Assembly (NCBI RefSeq): GCF_030034735.1
Contig: NZ_CP125370.1
Location: forward strand, 5,255,001-5,319,000
DNA: 64,000 nt
Direction: 5' to 3'
Source of the DNA: Paenibacillus sp. RC334
Lineage (GTDB): Bacteria; Bacillota; Bacilli; Paenibacillales; Paenibacillaceae
The first letter of the stretch is position 1. Each line of letters opens with the position of its first letter. Shown here in pieces: positions 8,449 through 18,500 of this stretch. The notes under the pieces are model-generated. The model ran no database searches and was not told where the DNA came from. It saw only the letters and a program-made list of their open reading frames with translations. The translations under genes and the position numbers were made by a program.

Positions 8449-9642
8449 TTAAGCCTTCTTCTCCTTCGCCAAACTCACTCTGGATGGCTGTGGCAGATCG
8501 TCCTCCAGCTCCTGACCGTGGACCTTAATACTCATAACCAAGCCAATGCTAGCCATGTTAATAAGCAAAGACGTCCCCCCATAGCTTATAAAAGGGAGCG
8601 TAATTCCCGTCAGTGGCATGATGCCCAAAAACGCGCCGATATTTTCAAAAATCTGATACAGCAACATGGATACAATACCGACGATAAGATATGGTCCGGC
8701 ACGGTCACGGCATTCCAGCGAGATCAGGATCATTCGATGAATCAAAATAAAATATAGCAACAACAGCACCGACGAGCCAACAAAGCCAAATTCCTCCGCT
8801 ACGACCACAAAAATAGAATCCGCATACGTGTAAGGCACACGACCGGATTGAACCGAAGTCCCCTGCAAAAAGCCTTTGCCCATCATCCCGCCAGAGGCAA
8901 TCGCCAGCTTGGCATTTTTGGTATGGTAAGATGCCTTTGCGGTCGCTTTTTCCGGTACCAGCCAAGGGTCCAGTCGCTCTACCCAGTGACTACGGCCAAT
9001 CCCCTTCATAAAAGAATCGATCTCATCATGAAACGAAATATAGGCTTTGAGCCCGCCACCAACGGCAACTACAAATATGGTAAATCCGATCAGTGCATGG
9101 GATGCCTTCACATTACCAATCCATAGCATACCAAGGACGATGACGATGTATCCGAGCGCATTCCCCAAGTCATTTTGCACCATGACCATAGCAAAAGGGA
9201 CAAAGCTCACCAGAGCGACTGGAAGTACATCCTGAACAAAATACAGCTTGCTCTTGCGCTTCTTAATCAGCATATAAGTCAGAAAAATGATAAGAACCAG
9301 CTTGAATACCTCAGCAGGCTGAAGGTTCAAGCCACCGATTTTCAAAAAGCCCTGAGAGTTGTTAACCGTCCCGCCAAAAAAGCCGAGAGCAAGCAGGAAT
9401 ATTCCGCCTCCATATACATACAGTGCTTTTTTAATAAATATTCGAAAATCGACTACCGCTATACCCAAGATCACCACAAAACCCAATATATAATACCCGA
9501 TCATCTTCTGGTAGTCATTGCCGTGCTCCGCCAAGTTGGTAGGGCCTCTGCCCGCGCTATATACCGTTATGATGCTGATTGCCATCAGCAAAACCAGAAT
9601 GAAGATCACCGGACCGTCAATTTTTTTCAATTTCTGAAGCAT
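8449..9642 (-). CDS. FtsW/RodA/SpoVE family peptidoglycan polymerase
   Basis: A polytopic membrane protein of 397 residues in the SEDS family, which polymerises glycan strands from lipid II in partnership with class B penicillin-binding proteins. About ten hydrophobic segments are visible, as are the family motifs MVMVQNDLGNALGY and the C-terminal ITLPFISYGGTSLL. The extracellular loop around residues 205-245 (GRSHWVERLDPWLVPE) is conserved in RodA-like members. Context gives no PBP partner next door, so I leave open whether it acts in elongation (RodA) or sporulation. It is monocistronic by appearance, ending in its own terminator. Confidence 0.9.
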   Translation of the reverse strand: MLQKLKKIDGPVIFILVLLMAISIITVYSAGRGPTNLAEHGNDYQKMIGYYILGFVVILGIAVVDFRIFIKKALYVYGGGIFLLALGFFGGTVNNSQGFLKIGGLNLQPAEVFKLVLIIFLTYMLIKKRKSKLYFVQDVLPVALVSFVPFAMVMVQNDLGNALGYIVIVLGMLWIGNVKASHALIGFTIFVVAVGGGLKAYISFHDEIDSFMKGIGRSHWVERLDPWLVPEKATAKASYHTKNAKLAIASGGMMGKGFLQGTSVQSGRVPYTYADSIFVVVAEEFGFVGSSVLLLLYFILIHRMILISLECRDRAGPYLIVGIVSMLLYQIFENIGAFLGIMPLTGITLPFISYGGTSLLINMASIGLVMSIKVHGQELEDDLPQPSRVSLAKEKKA

Positions 9643-9717
9643 GATTTCCCCCTGAGCCGTTTCTCGGTCATACTCCTTTTATTCTAAAGGAAAGACTCGC
9701 AAAAAGAAAATGCAGCA

Positions 9718-10617
9718 TTATTCCGCAACGCCCAGGACATGACGTTCGATTCCAGCAAGGTCTGGAACGATTAGAATCGTATTCCAATGACCTGCCTGCT
9801 CCAGCAGTCCAGCCACGTCTCTGGCCTGTCCCATGCCCAGCTCAAACCCGATCAACCGCGGCGGAGCCTGAAGCAGCCCAAGCTGCTCCAGCATCGCCCG
9901 ATACGGGCCAAGTCCGTCAGGCCCGCCATCCAGCGCCATACGCGGCTCATGGTCGCGCACCTCCGGCTGCAAGCCTGCGATGTCGGCGGCCGGGATATAC
10001 GGCGGATTGGACACCAGGATGTCCACCGCCTCTCCCGCGAACGGCGCCAGCAGGTCGCCTTCGCGCAGCTCCACGGCTGCGCCGTTGACAGTGGCGTTAT
10101 GCGCCGCCATCTCCAGCGCTGCGGCGGAGATATCCCCCGCCACCACGCGCCAGCGGGGCCGCTCAGCCGCCAGCGTGACGGCAATCGCCCCGCTGCCCGC
10201 GCCGATATCGAGCGCCTGCGGAGCGCCGTCCGGCCACAATCGGTCGCCGTGCTGAAGAATAGCCTCGACGAGCAGCTCTGTCTCGGGCCGCGGAATCAGC
10301 ACCGACGGCGAAACCGCGAACGGACGGCCATAAAACTCCTGCCGTCCGATAATATACTGCGCCGGTTCACCCGCTGCTTTGCGGGCTATGACCGCTTCCC
10401 ACGCCTCTTTACCCGAGGCTGGGAACGGATCGCCCAGCGCAGCGTAGAACGCCGTGCCTTCCAGCCCGAGCACATGCTCCAGCAGCAGACGAGCGTTATG
10501 CTGCGGCTCCAGCACGCCGCAGCTTCCTAAAAAAGAAGAAGCCTCAACTAAGGCTTCTCTGATACTCATGCTCCGCTCCGGCGACATCCGATACACAAGA
10601 TCGCGTTCGTGTCCCAA
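9718..10617 (-). CDS. prmC: Peptide chain release factor N5-glutamine methyltransferase
   Basis: PrmC methylates the glutamine of the GGQ motif of release factors, using S-adenosylmethionine. The AdoMet-binding site ALDIGAGSGAIAVTLA and the glutamine-binding NPPYIPA motif are both present. The gene begins 4 bp after the prfA stop; the TTG at 10617 has AAGAGG in the 3' end of prfA as its ribosome binding site. Two later in-frame ATG codons are alternatives; the last (MSIREALVEASSFL) has GGAGCGGAG just before it and matches the usual N-terminus of the family. Strongly GC-rich. Substrate and enzyme are co-transcribed with prfA. Confidence 0.94.
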   Translation of the reverse strand: MGHERDLVYRMSPERSMSIREALVEASSFLGSCGVLEPQHNARLLLEHVLGLEGTAFYAALGDPFPASGKEAWEAVIARKAAGEPAQYIIGRQEFYGRPFAVSPSVLIPRPETELLVEAILQHGDRLWPDGAPQALDIGAGSGAIAVTLAAERPRWRVVAGDISAAALEMAAHNATVNGAAVELREGDLLAPFAGEAVDILVSNPPYIPAADIAGLQPEVRDHEPRMALDGGPDGLGPYRAMLEQLGLLQAPPRLIGFELGMGQARDVAGLLEQAGHWNTILIVPDLAGIERHVLGVAE

Positions 10618-10620
10618 AAC

Positions 10621-11688
10621 TTAAACCTCTTGTTCCATCAAATCAGCCTGCTCTGCAATCGTGAGCGCCGATACGATTTCTTCGATCTCCCCGTTCATCA
10701 CCTGATCCAGCTTGTGCATGGTCAGCCCGATGCGATGATCTGTTACACGGCTTTGCGGGAAGTTGTAGGTACGAATACGCTCACTGCGATCCCCGGTACC
10801 TACTTTGCTCTTACGCTCGCCTGCATATTTGGCTTCCTCTTCCTGACGAAGCATATCCGAAATACGGGCACGCAAAACCTGGAGTGCCTTCTCCTTGTTG
10901 GAGTTTTGGGATTTACCGTCCTGACAGGTTGCCATAATGCCTGTTGGCATATGCGTTACACGCACCGCCGACTTGGTCGTATTAACGGACTGACCGCCAG
11001 CACCGCTGGAGCAGAACGTATCTACGCGGATATCCTTGTCGGAAATTTCAACATCCACTTCTTCGGCCTCAGGCATAACGGATACCGTAGATGTAGATGT
11101 ATGAATACGTCCGCCGGATTCCGTCGTCGGAATCCGCTGTACGCGGTGTGCTCCGCTTTCGAATTTCATTTTGCTGTATGCACCGCGTCCGTTAATCATG
11201 AAAATAACCTCTTTGAAACCTCCGAGGTCATTCATGTTCGCGTCCATCAGCTCTACACGCCAGCCTTGGGTATCGGCATAACGAGTGTACATCCGGTACA
11301 GATCCGCCGCGAACAATGCCGCTTCGTCACCACCCGCTGCACCACGAATCTCGATAATCACATTCTTATCATCGTTCGGGTCCTTCGGCAGCAGCAAAAT
11401 GCGGATTTTCTCGTCCAGCTCCCGTTTGCGGGCACTGAGCTCATCAATCTCCATTTTTACCATTTCACGCATCTCGTCGTCCAGCTTTTCGGCCTGCATA
11501 GCTTTAGCAGCGTCCAGCTCTTCAACGACAGTTTTATATTCAGTATATGCTTCATAAGCAGGCTGTAAATCAGACTGTTCTTTGGAATAATCTCTAAGTT
11601 TCTTGCTATCGTTCGCTACATCCGGATCGCAGAGCAGTTCGCTCAGTTTATCGTAGCGGTCCGCCAATGATTGCAATCGGTCCAACAA
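10621..11688 (-). CDS. prfA: Peptide chain release factor 1
   Basis: RF1 recognises UAA and UAG stop codons and triggers hydrolysis of peptidyl-tRNA. The GGQ loop ([15 protein letters not shown]) lies at about residue 225 and the codon-recognition region contains the P-x-T type tripeptide within [11 protein letters not shown] choose the TTG at 11688 ([12 protein letters not shown]) because AGAGGTG lies six bases upstream and the resulting 355 residues match the family; a GTG three codons earlier would sit inside that ribosome binding site. prmC follows immediately in the same transcript. Confidence 0.96.
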   Translation of the reverse strand: MLDRLQSLADRYDKLSELLCDPDVANDSKKLRDYSKEQSDLQPAYEAYTEYKTVVEELDAAKAMQAEKLDDEMREMVKMEIDELSARKRELDEKIRILLLPKDPNDDKNVIIEIRGAAGGDEAALFAADLYRMYTRYADTQGWRVELMDANMNDLGGFKEVIFMINGRGAYSKMKFESGAHRVQRIPTTESGGRIHTSTSTVSVMPEAEEVDVEISDKDIRVDTFCSSGAGGQSVNTTKSAVRVTHMPTGIMATCQDGKSQNSNKEKALQVLRARISDMLRQEEEAKYAGERKSKVGTGDRSERIRTYNFPQSRVTDHRIGLTMHKLDQVMNGEIEEIVSALTIAEQADLMEQEV

Positions 11689-11831
11689 GCGATTCACCTC
11701 TTCAGTTAAATTAATATGAAGCCAGATTCAAATTCACTGGCTACAGCTCTTTATTATACCAACTAATTAATTAATTAGCTACTAAAAATACTTCTAATTC
11801 ATGAATTGAATAACAACCATAATTTAATAAT

Positions 11832-11862
11832 AAAAAGCCGCCACCCAATACAGGCAGCGACT
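11832..11862 (-). terminator. Terminator of ychF
   Basis: On the minus strand AGTCGCTGCC pairs with GGTGGCGGCT (several G-U pairs) and is followed by TTTTT. It lies about 40 bp beyond the ychF stop. Confidence 0.7.
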
Positions 11863-11901
11863 ACTTTATTTAGCACAATGTTTTATACTGCAAACCTAAT
11901 G

Positions 11902-13002
11902 TTATACATTAAAACGGAAATGCATAACGTCTCCGTCTTGTACCACATATTCCTTACCTTCCAAACGAAGCTGACCACGTTCCTTAGCCCCGTTCATAGA
12001 ACCAGCAGCAACCAAATCGTTGTAGGATACAACCTCGGCACGAATAAATCCGCGTTCAAAATCCGTATGGATTACGCCTGCAGCGCCCGGTGCCTTTGTT
12101 CCTTTGTGAATGGTCCATGCGCGTACTTCCTGCACACCCGCTGTGAAATACGTATACAGACCCAACAAGCGGTAAGCTGCTTTAATCAGACGATTCAGAC
12201 CGGATTCAGCCAGTCCCAGTTCCTCCAGGAACATTGCCTTGTCTTCGCCTTCCAGCTCGGCAATTTCAGATTCTACTTTGGCGCTAATCGGCACCACTTC
12301 TGCATTTTCCGCTACAGCAAAATCACGTACCTTTTGCACATAAGGATTGCTGTCGGCTTCCGTTACACCGTCTTCGCTGACATTAGCTGCGTACAGTACA
12401 GGCTTCATCGTAAGCAAATGAAGATCACGTACAATCAACTGTTCTTCATCCGACAATTCCACGCTGCGCGCAGGCTTATCAGCATACAGTGATTCCTTGA
12501 TCCGCTCCAGCACTTCAACTTCCTGGGTGTATTGCTTGTTGCCACCCTTCATGTTTTTGCGGGAACGCTCAATGCGCTTGTCTACGCTTTCGATATCCGC
12601 CAGAATCAGTTCCAGATTAATGGTCTGAATGTCACTGATCGGGTCGATTTTGCCGTCCACATGGGTGATGTTCTCATCTTCAAAACAACGTACTACATGC
12701 ACAATCGCATCCACTTCACGAATATGAGCCAGAAACTTGTTACCCAAACCCTCACCCTTGCTCGCACCGCGTACAAGTCCTGCAATATCAACAAATTCAA
12801 AAGCCGTCGGTACCGTTTTGTTCGGCACAACCAGTTCAGTCAGCTTATCCAGCCGCTCATCCGGTACTTCAACGACACCCACATTAGGGTCAATCGTACA
12901 AAATGGATAGTTTGCGGATTCCGCACCCGCCTGCGTTATTGCGTTAAACAGTGTTGATTTGCCCACGTTCGGCAAGCCCACGATCCCCGCTTTTAAAGCC
13001 AT
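11902..13002 (-). CDS. ychF: Redox-regulated Obg-family ATPase YchF
   Basis: YchF/OLA1 is a universally conserved P-loop protein of the Obg family that prefers ATP, binds ribosomes and is linked to oxidative stress. The Walker A motif GLPNVGKST lies at residues 9-17, the switch region [20 protein letters not shown] follows, and the G4-equivalent reads NVSE rather than NKxD, which is the signature of ATP rather than GTP preference. The C-terminal TGS domain (about 280-366) contains the [20 protein letters not shown] block. Length 366 is normal. It is probably transcribed alone. Confidence 0.96.
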   Translation of the reverse strand: MALKAGIVGLPNVGKSTLFNAITQAGAESANYPFCTIDPNVGVVEVPDERLDKLTELVVPNKTVPTAFEFVDIAGLVRGASKGEGLGNKFLAHIREVDAIVHVVRCFEDENITHVDGKIDPISDIQTINLELILADIESVDKRIERSRKNMKGGNKQYTQEVEVLERIKESLYADKPARSVELSDEEQLIVRDLHLLTMKPVLYAANVSEDGVTEADSNPYVQKVRDFAVAENAEVVPISAKVESEIAELEGEDKAMFLEELGLAESGLNRLIKAAYRLLGLYTYFTAGVQEVRAWTIHKGTKAPGAAGVIHTDFERGFIRAEVVSYNDLVAAGSMNGAKERGQLRLEGKEYVVQDGDVMHFRFNV

Positions 13003-13144
13003 AATCAGAACAACTCCCGTTTATATAAAATGTGCGTTATGCCATCCGTTAGTTTACCAACCCACATTATATATGAGAACCCGTACATGCGGCAAGCATA
13101 TGGCTGTGACTTTCAGGATTTTGCTACAACCTCTACTTCTTCAT

Positions 13145-13640
13145 TTAAATCTCTTTGCTCATCTGAATATCTGTAACCCGATAGCCGGACTTGCGATACA
13201 CATGCAAAGCCCGCTCATTATGCCCAAATACATGCAAACCGATGCGAACAGCTCCCAGCCTGCGAGCTTCCTGTTCCAAAGCCCCCATCGCCATTGTACC
13301 TAACCCCCGCCCCTGATATGAATCGTAGACGAGAATATCCAGCAGAAAAGCTTCTTTTCCTTGCACGCTATCCGTAATATTGAACCAGATATAGCCCGCT
13401 TCCTCTTGGCTCTCCACATCATCAGTATCCGAATACATCAGCATGTAAAGGTGAGCATGGGGAGTGTCCAGTCTCTGTGGCAGGTATCGGGCAAAGCTTT
13501 CTGCCGCGCGTTCCGGCGCTTCTTCCACCGTCCATGTGCCTGCCTGGATTTTTTTCGTCCGCGTAGTCTGCGAGCGAGCGCTGCTCAAACCGTTCATATT
13601 GCTCTGCGTTCATCGGTACCAAGGTTGTAGTGCTGCTCAT
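13145..13640 (-). pseudogene. GNAT family N-acetyltransferase interrupted by a frameshift
   Basis: The N-terminal 30 codons (MSSTTTLVPMNAEQYERFEQ...) lie in one frame and the rest of the protein in another. The break is a run of seven T (A7 on the coding strand) at 13549-13555; with six A the protein reads continuously as ...LADYADEKIQAGTWTVEEAPE. The downstream part has the acetyl-CoA binding QGRGLGTMAM motif and HVFGHNERALHVYRKSGY, typical of GNAT enzymes. Its ATG overlaps the fni stop by four bases (ATGA), so it is coupled to fni. It may be an inactivated gene or a homopolymer sequencing error. Confidence 0.8.
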
Positions 13641-14737
13641 GCGTTCACCTTCTTTCTCAACCGAGTCGTGTCTTTAAGTCCTTTAATCCCAGCTACTCCA
13701 ATTCCGAACATGACTGTTCGCAGTTCCAGCTCCACCTGCTCCAGCCGCGCTTCGAGCGCCTCTGTGGAGGCGACCGCCGATCCGAGCAGCGACCGTCCGA
13801 AACCCGCCATATCAGCGCCCAAGGCAAGCGCCTTGGCTGCATCGACACCGTCTCTAAGTCCGCCACTGCCGATCACTGCGCCATTCGGCTGCGCGGCCCT
13901 GACTTCTACGATACAATCTGCGGTGGAGTTCCCCCAATCCGCAAATGCTTCCGCCGCTGCACGGCGCACAGGATCAGAATTGCGGAATTTTTCCACCTGA
14001 CTCCAGCTTGTCCCGCCTGCGCCCGCGACATCAATAAAAACCGCGCCCGCATCGTACAATCTCGAAGCCGTCTCGCCATCTATGCCCCAGCCTACTTCCT
14101 TCACACCTACGGGCACTGAAAGCTGGCGGCACAGCTCTTCAATACGACCAAGCAATCCGCCAAAATCCAGATTCCCCTCGGGTTGGAAAACCTCCTGCAA
14201 TCCGTTCAAATGCAGTACAAGCATGTCCGCTCCGGCAATCTCTACCGCACGGCGACAGTCGTCCACGCCAAATCCGTAGTTCAACTGCACTGCTCCCAGA
14301 TTGGCAAGGATCGGAATATTCGGTGCCAAGCGACGAACCGCAAAAGTCGGAGCCAGTTCTTCTTTTTCCACCGCAGCTCGCACCGAGCCTACTCCCAGCG
14401 CCCAGCCGCGTTTCTCCGCTGTTTCTGCCAAGCGCTCATTAATCGCTCCCGTCTCCGCGCTGCCGCCTGTCATGGAGCTAATCAGCAGCGGCGTTCGCAC
14501 TGCGCGCCCCAGAAAAGTAGTGTCCAAACGTACCTCATCAAAATGCAGTTCAGGCAGTGCACAGTGTTTAAAGGCATAGCGCTCCAGTCCATTCGTGATG
14601 CCTTGGCCTGCCACGTCCTCTTGCAAACAAAGTCGGACATGCTCTATCTTCCGTTCACCTGTGCGTGCAGCAGGCAGCAAAGAACCGGATTTGCCGGAAA
14701 TCTCAGGTGTTTCAGATTTATTTTCCACATTACTCAT
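13637..14737 (-). CDS. fni: Type 2 isopentenyl-diphosphate delta-isomerase
   Basis: Fni/IDI-2 is an FMN- and NAD(P)H-dependent enzyme converting isopentenyl diphosphate to dimethylallyl diphosphate for isoprenoid synthesis. The 366-residue protein shows the family motifs RKIEHVRL, LLISSMTGGS, the NLGAVQLNYGF and HLNGLQEVFQPEGN substrate region, VPVGVKEVGWGI and a C-terminal FMN phosphate-binding GSGGLRDGVDAAKALALGA. The start codon is followed by a family-variable 25-residue head. The downstream acetyltransferase starts within its stop codon. Confidence 0.95.
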   Translation of the reverse strand: MSNVENKSETPEISGKSGSLLPAARTGERKIEHVRLCLQEDVAGQGITNGLERYAFKHCALPELHFDEVRLDTTFLGRAVRTPLLISSMTGGSAETGAINERLAETAEKRGWALGVGSVRAAVEKEELAPTFAVRRLAPNIPILANLGAVQLNYGFGVDDCRRAVEIAGADMLVLHLNGLQEVFQPEGNLDFGGLLGRIEELCRQLSVPVGVKEVGWGIDGETASRLYDAGAVFIDVAGAGGTSWSQVEKFRNSDPVRRAAAEAFADWGNSTADCIVEVRAAQPNGAVIGSGGLRDGVDAAKALALGADMAGFGRSLLGSAVASTEALEARLEQVELELRTVMFGIGVAGIKGLKDTTRLRKKVNA

Positions 14738-14948
14738 CTATGTCCCACCTCATTCAGGTCACTTCATGTATTTACATTGGTCTGAAAACACAAATAAGAC
14801 CGCTCCCGAACACGGTAACCGATCTATTTATGTATTATTACAGGCAATTATTTGATACTTTTATTGTAGCATGGATGGAAAAATATATACACAATCGCGA
14901 GCCTTTCCTTTGCTTATATAAACCGTTCAGGTGAGTTTTGTTTGTGCC

Positions 14949-15566
14949 TTAGTCCTCAATGTCTTCGTAATAATCATTTTTTTGCTTTTCCCAGTACCGT
15001 CTGTCTCCATCTGTAATTTCCCTTAGCACTTTACATGGATTTCCTACGGCAACCACATTATCAGGAATGTCTTTGGTAACGATAGATCCAGCCCCAATAA
15101 CTACATTATTTCCAATATTCACTCCTGGAGTGATTACGGTATTTGCGCCAATCCATACACTGTTTCCAATCGTTATCGGTTTACCAAATTCCAGCAAGGT
15201 GTTGCGCACATCTGAATCTATCGGATGCCCAGCCGTATATACGCCTACCCTGGGGCCGAAAAAAACATGATCCCCTATTGTTACTTTCGCTACGTCAATA
15301 ATGATGCAGTCATAATTGGCATAGAACTGATTGCCCACTGTAATGTGACAGCCATAGTCACAGCGAAATGGGGGTTCGATATATATCTCCTGACCTGTAG
15401 ACTCGAACAGTTGTTTAAGTAGCTCTACCCGGTACTCCTGTTGCTCTTCCGTACTGTAATTGAACAAACGGGTAAGCATTCTCGATTTCTTGCTATCCTT
15501 TGCCAATTCTTTTCCGCCAGCCATATATAGTTTGCCTTCTAACATATTTTCTTTATTCGTTGCCAT
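14949..15566 (-). CDS. maa: Maltose/galactoside O-acetyltransferase family protein
   Basis: A left-handed beta-helix acetyltransferase of the Maa/LacA/NodL family, which moves acetyl from acetyl-CoA to a sugar hydroxyl. The N-terminal Maa domain MLEGKLYMAGGKELAKDSKK leads into hexapeptide repeats with the catalytic-histidine loop YTAGHPIDSDVRN and the C-terminal GNPCKVLREI. The start at 15566 follows GGAAGGAAAG; an upstream GTG is unlikely. About 205 residues, as expected. It lies alone, divergent from the MFS gene at 15772. Confidence 0.88.
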   Translation of the reverse strand: MATNKENMLEGKLYMAGGKELAKDSKKSRMLTRLFNYSTEEQQEYRVELLKQLFESTGQEIYIEPPFRCDYGCHITVGNQFYANYDCIIIDVAKVTIGDHVFFGPRVGVYTAGHPIDSDVRNTLLEFGKPITIGNSVWIGANTVITPGVNIGNNVVIGAGSIVTKDIPDNVVAVGNPCKVLREITDGDRRYWEKQKNDYYEDIED

Positions 15567-15771
15567 GTACACTTTCCTTCCTGTTTAAAAGGTTTTCATT
15601 TCACTCCATGAAGTTGGACAAATGCCTGATACTAAATTATAGTACAGTTTATTATCATGCTTTTAATAAGTATTGTCAAAAGCATGGAAGGATATATAAA
15701 ACGACATGTCCACTTAAAGCTTTGTCTATTCTTTGCGGCTTTTAGATAAGCGGCGGTAAGGAGTTCTTTGT

Positions 15772-16994
15772 ATGACAGCACAGCTTTCCAAAGATCCAAA
15801 GTTCGTTCGCAATATGCTATTCTTATTATTTGCTCTTCCAGGTGTGGCTTTTGCATCTTGGGTCTCCCGAACACCTACAGTCCGGGATACACTGGGTGCT
15901 TCAACTGCGGAGATGGGAGTTATTATTTTCGGAATGGCGGCAGGCTCTATACTGGGACTACTGAGTACAGGCCACATCATTGCACGTACAGGTGCGCAAC
16001 TGGTTATCCTCGGCAGCTCGCTGTTGTTTTTAATAGGTTTTATAATTATAGGTGTAGGGACTGTCTTTTCATTAACGGGTATGGTATTCGTCGGACTTGC
16101 TATTTTCGGATGCGGCTACGGGTCGGCAGAAGTCGCTTTGAATGTGGAAGGGTCCGCTGTTGAAAACCGTTTAAGCAAAACCCTGCTGCCTGCTTTCCAC
16201 GGATCGTTCAGCGCTGGTACACTTATAGGCGCAGCCATCGGCTCAGGAGCTGCCGCAGCCCACGTCCCTGTGCTTATACCACTCTGGCTGTTCTTATTGC
16301 CACCACATCTATTTATTTGTATCGATTCCTGCCCTCCCATACAGGTAAAGAAGCTTTGGAGCATTCTCCTCAAGCCAGATCCGTCTTATCGCAGCAGCTT
16401 GCTGTTTGGAAGGAACGACGGGTTCTGCTCATTGGTATTATCGTACTGGGTATGGCCTTTGCGGAGGGATCAGCGAATGATTGGCTGCCTTTAACCATGA
16501 TAGACGGGTACGGAGTAGATTCTTTAACCGGCTCTTACATTTATGGTTTATTTGTCGCAGCGATGACGATTGGGCGTTTTACTGGCGGATTCGTATTGGA
16601 TAAGTATGGAAGGGTGCCTGTTTTAAAAGGAAGTGCGCTCATGGCAGCTGTCGGCATTGTTCTTGTGATTTGGGGACCGCATTATGGGGTAGCCGCATTC
16701 GGTGTGCTGCTATGGGGTCTTGGAGCCTCGCTTGGCTTTCCCGTAGGATTATCTGCTGCGGGAGATGAACCCCAAGGGGCAGCCGCCAGAGTGGGTGCAG
16801 TGGCGACCACCGGATACATTGCCTTTTTAGTAGGCCCTCCCGCATTAGGGTTTCTGGGGGAGTCTTTCGGTCTCTTACACGCCATGATCGCGGTACTTAT
16901 TGGTGTTATCATTGCCGGCCTTCTATCAAACGCTGCCAAGCCAATAGATTCCAAAGAAACTCATTTAAAGTGTCCTAATAACGATTTAACATAG
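15772..16994 (+). pseudogene. MFS transporter, YbjJ-like, broken by a frameshift
   Basis: The first frame (ATG at 15772 after TAAGGAG) encodes six membrane helices with FASWVSRTPTVRDTLGAS, as in the YbjJ group of the major facilitator superfamily. Near 16294-16298 one base is missing: TTCTTATTG would have to be one base longer for the reading to continue into IATTSIYLYRFLPSHTGKEA and the second six-helix half (to 16994). The joined product would be about 405 residues. Substrate unknown. Either a young pseudogene or a sequencing error. Confidence 0.8.
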
Positions 16995-17017
16995 CCTCAT
17001 ATCTTAATAAAAGACAA

Positions 17018-17043
17018 AAAAAGCCTTGAATATCAAGGCTTTG
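17018..17043. terminator. Bidirectional terminator
   Basis: AAAGCCTTGA and TCAAGGCTTT form a perfect stem with flanking A and T runs. It sits between the convergent MFS gene and the minus-strand regulator and can serve both. Confidence 0.8.
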
Positions 17044-17122
17044 CTTGAGAGAAAGTCCAGGGAACTTTTCATTCCATTTTGTATATTTATAAATTGAAAT
17101 ATTAATAGTTTTCCCCTGCCCG

Positions 17123-18381
17123 TCAGTTCCCGTTCAGCTTCCTCCACATAGTACTACGCCCGATTCCGAGCCGTTTGGCCGCCTTAGACTGATTCATGTT
17201 TTCCTCCTGCAAAACCAGCAAAATGATATCCTTCATGATATCATCGAGTGTCTGGTTCATATTGATGCTGGAGATGGAGCGCTGCGGGCGCTGCGATTCT
17301 TTTTTTAAAGTCGCCGCCACCTCTGCTTTGGTAATGCAGCTTCCCATTGCATTCAGGGCCAGTTCCTCGACCACCCTTTTTAACTGCTCCAGGTTATCCT
17401 CCCAATAAAAATCCCGCATCAGCTCCACCGCCTCCGCTTCAAAATCAATCCGTGCCTTCTCCGGGGTTTCATTCATCTCATGGCGGCACAGACGGATCAA
17501 GTTCGGAATACTTTCTTTTCGGCTGCGCAGCGTGGGCAGCTGCAATTTTAGACAGCCCAGGTTGTTGGCGAACAGCCGGCATATTTCATCCGGTTCATCA
17601 TCCGAGTTGCGGCAGGAATAGGAAAAGATAATTTTGTTGTGCGAATAGACGGCCCCGTCTTTAAAATACTCATGCATTTGCTTGATAAAAGAAACTGACA
17701 GTACCTCCACATTTTTAATATAAATGATGTGTCCGATCTCCATAAACGGCGAGTTGCTGTGCTCCAGTATCCACTTCCATTTTTTACTTGTCATTAGAAT
17801 GCAGTCGATAATCATCAGCGGCTTTTGCCTGATGAAATGATCTTTATTCAGAAAGCAGGTTTTATAGAGCTCGTTGGCAACTATATTTTTGCCGGTGCCG
17901 ACCTCGCCGATAATGATCACGGGGCTCATGCTCTGGCCGTATTTATGAATTTGGGCGATGATTTCCTCAATGGCTGCGCTTTGGTCAAACCAGATATGAT
18001 CCCTGTCCCAGTCCTGCTCGTCCTCGAACCGGATGGCATAATCATTGTGCTCCCCACCGGGTCCAAGCTTCTCGAAGAGGAACAGATTCATGCTGATCCC
18101 CTGAATATTCATCCGTATTCCTTTGATTTCCCAGATGCTTCTGCTTTTTTTTTTCTGAACTGCACGTCTTGCCTGTGCCGCAGCAAGGGCAACCTGCTGC
18201 GCAACTCCGCATCCGCTTCAGCGCGGATATTGTCCTGCAAGGTGGAATGGAATACACTTCCGTCATCCCCGTACACCACAACCAGACTGTGTTTTGTGGA
18301 GGCATTCGCATTTAGATGCTTCTTTCTCACATGTTGTCCTCCTTTTTCGATCATTTTTGCAATTGTTTCAAATTGAATCAT
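17123..18381 (-). CDS. Regulator with degenerate sigma-54-activator AAA domain and Fis-type HTH; frameshifted
   Basis: The C-terminal 330 residues form an AAA+ domain related to sigma-54 activators: Walker A GEVGTGKN, the LRSRKESIPNL sensor region, and at the end a Fis-like helix-turn-helix MNQSKAAKRLGIGRSTMWRK. The Walker B acidic pair is absent (HIIYIKNVE replaces the usual LFLDE type) and there is no GAFTGA loop, so sigma-54 remodelling is unlikely; a TyrR-like mode with the housekeeping sigma factor is inferred. The N-terminal 90 codons (ATG 18381 after AAAAGGTGAA) are in another frame; adding one A to the ten-A tract (18145-18154) joins them through SIWEIKGIRMNIQGISMNLF. The N-terminal domain is unrecognised and probably senses a ligand. 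It is divergent from the DHDPS-like gene. Confidence 0.75.
18365..18379. promoter_or_regulatory. Possible operator, GTTTC-N5-GAATC
   Basis: A near-palindrome GTTTCAAATTGAATC lies at the start codon of the regulator. The same core, preceded by the same AATT, occurs as a perfect palindrome at 19431-19445 before the binding-protein gene. Two copies in one gene cluster and the location suggest the regulator's own binding site; this is inference. Confidence 0.4.
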
Positions 18382-18445
18382 TTCACCTTTTAAATCTCAT
18401 TGAACATATAGGAATACTAATATAAAGTATACAATCATACAACCA

Positions 18446-18463
18446 AGCATTTTGAAAAATGCT
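18446..18463. repeat. Palindrome upstream of the DHDPS-like gene
   Basis: AGCATTTT and AAAATGCT form an 8-bp perfect inverted repeat with a 2-nt spacer, 38 bp before the start codon at 18501. It could be an operator or a 5' hairpin. Confidence 0.4.
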
Positions 18464-18500
18464 GAACCTACAAAATTTGATCTGTTATGGAGGTAACCCG

